64,000 nt of DNA from Streptomyces cinnamoneus (lineage in GTDB: Bacteria; Actinomycetota; Actinomycetes; Streptomycetales; Streptomycetaceae): positions 1 through 64,000 of the forward strand of contig NZ_BMVB01000022.1 of NCBI RefSeq assembly GCF_014650495.1. The letters are read 5' to 3'. Of the stretch, positions 60,285 through 64,000 are shown in pieces. The stretch's first letter is position 1; each line of letters starts with the position of its first letter. The notes beneath the pieces were generated by a model. It searched no databases, had not been told where the DNA came from, and saw only the letters and a program-made list of their open reading frames with translations. The position numbers and the translations under genes were made by a program.

Positions 60285-60857
60285 TCAGAGCGCGGTGAGC
60301 GCGGTGCGGGCGACGCTCTCCAGGGCGGCACGGTCGGCGCCGGCCCGGGCCGAGACCCGGATGCCGCCGATCGTCGCGATCACGAAGTGGGCCAGCGCGC
60401 GGGCGTCCTTGGCACGGTCGACGTCACCGTCCCGCCGGCCGGACTCGATGGCCGCGGTGAGGGCGTCCAGCCGGCGCCGGTAGTCCCGCTCCAGCTCCTG
60501 CGCCACCTCGGCATCGCGATCGGCAAGCTCGATGGCGCTGTTGACGAAGAAACAGCCCCGGTCGTGCTCACTCTCCTCGGCGACGACGCGCTCCAGCAAG
60601 GTGCCGATCTTGGCGTGGATCGTCAGATCGGTGTCGAGCAGCTCGGTCAGCTCGCCCGTCCTGCGGTCGATGTACAGGGCGAGGGCCCGTCGGAAGAGAT
60701 CGCGCTTGCTGTGAAAGGTGTTGTAGATGCTGCTGCGGCCCAGGCCGGTGGCCTCGCACAACTCCTGTGTCGAGGTCGCCTCGTACCCGGTGGTCCAGAA
60801 CGCCTCCAGCGCGGCGTCCACCGCCTGTTCCTCGTCGAACTTCCTCGGTCGGGCCAT
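60285..60857 (-). CDS. TetR/AcrR-family repressor
   Basis: This is a 190-residue regulator. The N-terminal helix-turn-helix (MARPRKFDEEQAVDAALEAF, then TSTQELCEATGLGRSSIYNT and FHSKRDLFRRAL) is a standard TetR_N; the C-terminal ligand domain contains RGCFFVNSAIELADRD. It starts at ATG 60857; TTGGAC-N17-GTTACG lies just upstream, so the mRNA may have almost no leader. It likely controls itself and the MFS exporter at 58976-60163 through matching operators. Confidence 0.93.
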   Translation of the reverse strand: MARPRKFDEEQAVDAALEAFWTTGYEATSTQELCEATGLGRSSIYNTFHSKRDLFRRALALYIDRRTGELTELLDTDLTIHAKIGTLLERVVAEESEHDRGCFFVNSAIELADRDAEVAQELERDYRRRLDALTAAIESGRRDGDVDRAKDARALAHFVIATIGGIRVSARAGADRAALESVARTALTAL

Positions 60858-60877
60858 GGAAACGACCGTAACAGCTT

Positions 60878-60895
60878 TTGGATCACCCGGTCCAA
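60878..60895. promoter_or_regulatory. TetR operator overlapping the tetR promoter
   Basis: On the minus strand TTGGACCGGGTGATCCAA, whose first six bases are the probable -35 element of tetR. It lies 21 bp before the tetR start and also covers the stop codon of the prepilin peptidase gene. Confidence 0.6.
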
Positions 60896-61599
60896 TACGC
60901 TCCCCCCAGTACGCCCAGCCATGCCCCCGCGATCATGAACGGCCCCAGTGGCATCACCGCCACCCGCCGGGCGAGCAGCACGCCCGTCCCGTAGACCGAC
61001 CCGAGCAGCAGTCCGGCGAAGGCACCCAGGGCCAGCACCCACCACCCGTACCACCCGAGTACGCACCCCAGCCCCACCGCGAGCTTCACATCGCCGAACC
61101 CCAGCCCGGCCGGATGCAGCAGGTGCAGCACCAGATAGCCGCCGCTCAGCGCCAGCCCGCCCAGCAGGGCCCGCGGCCACGACCCCGCCGCCCCGGGTAT
61201 CAGCGCGGCCACGCCCAGCAGGCCGGCCACCCCCACCGCCAGCGGCGCCGTCAGGATGTCCGGCAACCGGCGCACCGACCAGTCCACCACCGCCAGCACC
61301 ACGCACACCGGCGTCACCGCCAGCCATACCGCGAGCTCGGGCCGCACCCCCACCGCCATCGCGAGCCCGCCGCACACCACGGCCGTCACCGCGGCCGGCC
61401 ACAGCGCCCCCGGCCCGTACCTCCCTCCGCACACGGCGCACCGCGCCGGCCCGACCCATCTCCCGACCGCATGTCCGCACGGCCCGGCGTCCCGCCACCC
61501 CTCCTCCGGCTCCACCGCGAGCCGGTACCGGGCGCGCGGCACCAACACCCCTGCCACGGCGCCGTACAGAGCGGCAGCGACGATCAACAGCGAGTACAT
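60883..61599 (-). CDS. A24-family prepilin peptidase-like protein
   Basis: This is a 238-residue membrane protease with about seven helices. The catalytic Asp residues are in VLAVVDWSVRRLPD and the GFGDVKL motif (GxGD). A cytoplasmic loop near the N-terminus has CGHAVGRWVGPARCAVCGG, a Cys/His set like the zinc-binding loop of TadV/GspO enzymes. It would cut type IV pilin-like or Flp pilin leaders; no tad or pilin genes are in this window. The end overlaps the tetR operator. Confidence 0.87.
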   Translation of the reverse strand: MYSLLIVAAALYGAVAGVLVPRARYRLAVEPEEGWRDAGPCGHAVGRWVGPARCAVCGGRYGPGALWPAAVTAVVCGGLAMAVGVRPELAVWLAVTPVCVVLAVVDWSVRRLPDILTAPLAVGVAGLLGVAALIPGAAGSWPRALLGGLALSGGYLVLHLLHPAGLGFGDVKLAVGLGCVLGWYGWWVLALGAFAGLLLGSVYGTGVLLARRVAVMPLGPFMIAGAWLGVLGGAYWTG

Positions 61600-61656
61600 G
61601 CCCCGAGATTACGGACGATCGCCCCGCTCCGCTCGGGCCTGTGGATAAAGTGCCGT

Positions 61657-62085
61657 ATGCCCAGGTGGACGGATGGAGAGGCCCAACTCCGCATCATCGG
61701 CGGACCGGTGGTCCCGATCGAGATCGCGGCCTCGTACCGGGCCCGCACGCGCGGCCTCCTCGGCCGCGACGGCGTGCAGGGCGCGCTGCTCCTCACCCCG
61801 GCCGGCAGCGTCCACACCTTCGGGATGCGCTTCCCCCTCGATGTCGCCTACCTGAGCCGTGACTTCGTCGCCCTGGCCGTACGGACCATGCCCCCCGGCC
61901 GCCTGGGCCTGCCGCGGGTGCGGGCGCGGCACGTACTGGAGGCGGAGGCGGGGCGCATGGCCGAGTGGGGGCTGCGCCCCGGGACGCGCGTCGAGATCAC
62001 GCCGGGAGGCGGAGCGCCGGGCAGCGGAACGCCGCAAGGTGGGTTGCCGGGAAGCGGCATCAGCTGTCCCGACGCCGGGCGATGA
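61657..62085 (+). CDS. DUF192-domain protein
   Basis: This is a 142-residue member of the DUF192 family (single beta-barrel domain). The family signature is visible: IEIAASYRARTRGLLGRDGV, LTPAGSVHTFGMRFPLDVAY and RHVLEAEAGRMAEWGLRPGT. The function is unknown. The tail is Gly/Pro-rich. The last 26 bp overlap the 3' end of the convergent secreted-protein gene. It is divergent from the prepilin peptidase gene. Confidence 0.88.
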   Translation: MPRWTDGEAQLRIIGGPVVPIEIAASYRARTRGLLGRDGVQGALLLTPAGSVHTFGMRFPLDVAYLSRDFVALAVRTMPPGRLGLPRVRARHVLEAEAGRMAEWGLRPGTRVEITPGGGAPGSGTPQGGLPGSGISCPDAGR

Positions 62086-63298
62086 ACGTCCAGGTCCCCA
62101 GCCCCACCAGCAGCGCCGATCCGGTGCCGATGCCCGCGTACCCCAGCATCCGCATCCGCCCGTTCTGCCGGCCGCTGCTCCCGGCCGCCGCCACGAGCTC
62201 GCCGCCGACGCCGTTCTGCGCCTTCCCGGCCCCGGCCCCCTGGTCCGCCTTGCGCGCACCCGCGACCTCGACCCTCAGCGTCACGGGCACCCCGCCGGCC
62301 TGCCGCACCTTCGGGTTCAGGCTGACCTGCAGGTAGTACCAGCCGGCGAAGCGCATGCCGCGCGCCGCCTCGCCGCCGGTGCCACTGCCGTACGCGGCCG
62401 GGGGCGTGGCCAGGGAGACGGTCGCGGCCTTGCCCTGGTAAGGGCCGGTTTTGTTCATCACGTACCCCCGTGCCGCATTGCTGAGCCCCACCCGCACCCC
62501 GCTCACCACGAACGGCCCGGGCGCGGGCGCGGCACCGAACTCGGCGTCGGCGAAGAGCTGTTCACCGGCATCGACCGAGACGCGGTAGAAGTGGGTCTCC
62601 CCCGGCCTGAGCTCGTCCTTCCACACCCCGGCCCGCAGCTCGGCGGCGTCGTTGAACCCGGTCCCGCCCACCACCCGCTCGGCCTCCCCCCGCGGCAGCT
62701 CGGACGGCGCCTGCGAACTCCAGCTCCCGGGCACCGTCGGACCGTCGTTCTCGCCTCTCTGCGGCGGCTCCGTCACGTACTTCAGCTCCACCGGCACCGG
62801 CGCCCCGTCGCCCCCGCCCGCGTCCCCCCGCTCGACCACGAACCGGTACGTCCCTGCCGCCCCGCACGCCCCGCCGGCCTTCACGATGCGCTCGGCGTAG
62901 TCGGCCACCGGATAGGCACCTCCGGCCGACAGGAACGACCGGTGCCGCCCGGTACCGCACGACGCCCCGTCCGCCGCCTGCAAGGAGACGTCGATGCCGT
63001 CCTTCAGCCCCATCGAACTGCCGGGCGCCGGGGCGGCGACGGCGGAGACGTACGCACTGGACTGTGCGTCCAGCTCAACGGTGTAGTACTTCCTCTCGCC
63101 CGGCTTGAGGCTGTCCGTATACACACCGCCGGCCTTCAGCGACGGTCCGTCCGCGCTGCTCACCGAGCCCTGCACGGCCGTCGCTCCCGGCGCCGTCCGG
63201 TACGGCACCGCACCGTCCGCCCTCTCCACGGCCCCCGCCCCCGCCGCCCCCATGAACACGCTGAACGCCGCCGTCCCCACGACGAGCCCGCCCCTCAT
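62060..63298 (-). CDS. Secreted, C-terminally anchored protein of unknown function
   Basis: This is a 412-residue exported protein. A signal peptide (1-23; GGLVVGTAAFSVFMGAAGAG) and a C-terminal membrane helix followed by Arg-rich RRRDS give a surface-anchored layout. The body contains two related beta-rich segments: LKPGERKYYTVELDAQSSAY (about 64) and LRPGETHFYRVSVDAGEQLF (about 230), which look like tandem domains of the type found with von Willebrand A proteins in Streptomyces. I do not recognise a catalytic motif. It is divergent from the ATPase gene at 63461. Confidence 0.8.
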   Translation of the reverse strand: MRGGLVVGTAAFSVFMGAAGAGAVERADGAVPYRTAPGATAVQGSVSSADGPSLKAGGVYTDSLKPGERKYYTVELDAQSSAYVSAVAAPAPGSSMGLKDGIDVSLQAADGASCGTGRHRSFLSAGGAYPVADYAERIVKAGGACGAAGTYRFVVERGDAGGGDGAPVPVELKYVTEPPQRGENDGPTVPGSWSSQAPSELPRGEAERVVGGTGFNDAAELRAGVWKDELRPGETHFYRVSVDAGEQLFADAEFGAAPAPGPFVVSGVRVGLSNAARGYVMNKTGPYQGKAATVSLATPPAAYGSGTGGEAARGMRFAGWYYLQVSLNPKVRQAGGVPVTLRVEVAGARKADQGAGAGKAQNGVGGELVAAAGSSGRQNGRMRMLGYAGIGTGSALLVGLGTWTFIARRRDS

Positions 63299-63377
63299 GT
63301 CCCGCCTCCCTCACCGCTCACCTGCCTCTCCCCCGGGCAGGCCCATCCTCCCCGGGATCAGCGACGGGCGCGACCGG

Positions 63378-63405
63378 TTGTGCCGCGTACCTGGGGCGGC
63401 ATACT
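63378..63405 (+). promoter_or_regulatory. Probable promoter of the P-loop ATPase gene
   Basis: TTGTGC (63378-63383) and CATACT (63400-63405) with a 16-bp spacer resemble a housekeeping sigma (HrdB-type) promoter, about 55 bp before the start codon. Confidence 0.4.
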
Positions 63406-63460
63406 GCTGGCGGAGCCGGGACCCAAGTCCGTGGGGACGGAGCCGATCGGGGGTGACGGC

Positions 63461-64000
63461 ATGTCGGGGGCTGAACCTCAGGGCCGTACGCGCGGTGCGC
63501 TGGTCCGGCAGCGCATGCGGGCGCAGTTCGTGGGCCGCAGTGCGCAGCTGTCGTTGTTCGCGGAGAACCTGGCGAAGGACGCGACGTCCGAGGTGGATCC
63601 GGCCGAGTTCCTCTTCCATGTGCGCGGCGTGGGCGGGGTGGGCAAGTCCACGCTGTTGCGGCAGTGGCAGGAGGCCGCCCGGCGGGCGGGTGCGGTAACC
63701 GCGGTGTTGGACGAAAACGATGTCCACGGCGTGCACCAGGCATTGGTGGACCTGGCGCGGCAGTTGGCCCAGCAGGCTGCCGACCCGCTCAAGGAGTTCG
63801 ACCGGGCGGTCGAACAGTACCGCCGGGAGCAGGAGGCGGCCGCCGATCCGGCGCTCAGGGAGGGCCGTGAACCGTCGGTCCCGAGTCGGGTGGCCGCACA
63901 GACTGCGCTGGGGGCAGCATCGCTGATCCCGGGCGCCGGTGTGGTGACCGCGATGGTGAACCCGGACACCGCCGCTGCGGGCCTGGACCGGCTCCGGGCC
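63461..64000 (+). CDS. P-loop (STAND-like) ATPase, N-terminal part; continues past the right edge
   Basis: Only the first 180 codons are in the window. The sequence FVGRSAQLSLFAENLAKDAT, then FLFHVRGVGGVGKSTLLRQW (Walker A GVGGVGKST), VTAVLDENDVHGVHQALVDL and ARQLAQQAADPLKEFDRAVE is typical of STAND/NB-ARC-like or AAA_16 ATPases that carry C-terminal repeats (often TPR). Such proteins act in signalling, regulation or phage defence; which applies cannot be told without the rest. GGGGGTGACGGC precedes the ATG. No transposon or phage gene is beside it in this window. Confidence 0.85.
   Translation, partial: MSGAEPQGRTRGALVRQRMRAQFVGRSAQLSLFAENLAKDATSEVDPAEFLFHVRGVGGVGKSTLLRQWQEAARRAGAVTAVLDENDVHGVHQALVDLARQLAQQAADPLKEFDRAVEQYRREQEAAADPALREGREPSVPSRVAAQTALGAASLIPGAGVVTAMVNPDTAAAGLDRLRA

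Overview
This is a high-GC (about 70 %) actinobacterial chromosome segment, almost certainly from Streptomyces. It has GTG/TTG starts, GGAGG-type ribosome sites, a WhiB-family protein, DUF1707/DUF4245/DUF6542 proteins, two PP2C phosphatases fused to RsbW-like kinases, polyphosphate glucokinase, and very long antisense open frames caused by GC-rich third codon positions. I saw no rRNA, tRNA, CRISPR array or intact insertion sequence. Most of the window looks like ordinary core chromosome.

Layout. 1-4.3 kb: a peptide ABC transporter operon on the minus strand (lipoprotein, two permeases, one ATPase cut by the left edge). 4.8-9 kb: typA and a second peptide-binding-type lipoprotein. 9.3-13.2 kb: a small protein, then sdhC-sdhA-sdhB of the Rv0249c-Rv0247c type. 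13.4-19.2 kb: a TPM-domain protein, a PAS-PAS-GAF-PP2C-HATPase regulator, a free RsbW-like ATPase, a Nudix hydrolase and a small SPOR-like protein. 19.3-22.7 kb: amino-acid permease, GntR regulator and cupin. 22.8-25.7 kb: accessory genes (an unrecognised protein, a frameshifted membrane protein, a Uma2 nuclease); the 24.1-25.7 kb part is bounded by a copy of the ychF 3' end, as if a small integrative element had used ychF as its attachment site. 25.7-36.6 kb: ychF, DUF6542, ppgK, ispH, an APC permease, xseA-xseB, a malonic semialdehyde reductase-like enzyme, DUF4245, glpX, a Wbl protein and a DUF1707 protein. 36.8-45.4 kb: class I fumarase, secreted SGNH hydrolase, fumC, DUF402, a methyltransferase and a GAF-PP2C-HATPase regulator. 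45.5-55.9 kb: class A PBP, SPFH/RHH pair, oxyR with ahpC-ahpD, AI-2E permease, secreted lytic transglycosylase with a folded leader, and PhoH/PIN. 56.3-64 kb: a tandem array made from the end of a cis-prenyltransferase gene, then aldo-keto reductase, MFS efflux with its TetR, prepilin peptidase, DUF192, a secreted protein and the start of a P-loop ATPase cut by the right edge.

How the genes work together. Central carbon metabolism is well represented: succinate dehydrogenase, two unrelated fumarases, class II fructose bisphosphatase, polyphosphate glucokinase and L-glyceraldehyde-3-phosphate reductase. OxyR faces ahpC-ahpD in the classical peroxide-response layout. IspH and the cis-prenyltransferase belong to isoprenoid/polyprenol synthesis and sit near cell-wall genes (PBP, transglycosylase). 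Partner-switching regulation is represented by three proteins with an RsbW-like fold.

The least ordinary signals are non-coding: ychF-derived repeats around a mini-island; an 8-bp duplication that breaks a gene; a 113-bp tandem array of a gene's 3' end, with smaller stop-codon-spanning duplications after three other genes; a three-way-junction-like leader before the transglycosylase; an 11-bp iteron array; a 133-nt hairpin; and matched 18-bp operators before tetR and its MFS target. No complete undescribed multi-gene system is visible. The truncated ATPase at the right edge is the gene most likely to open onto one.
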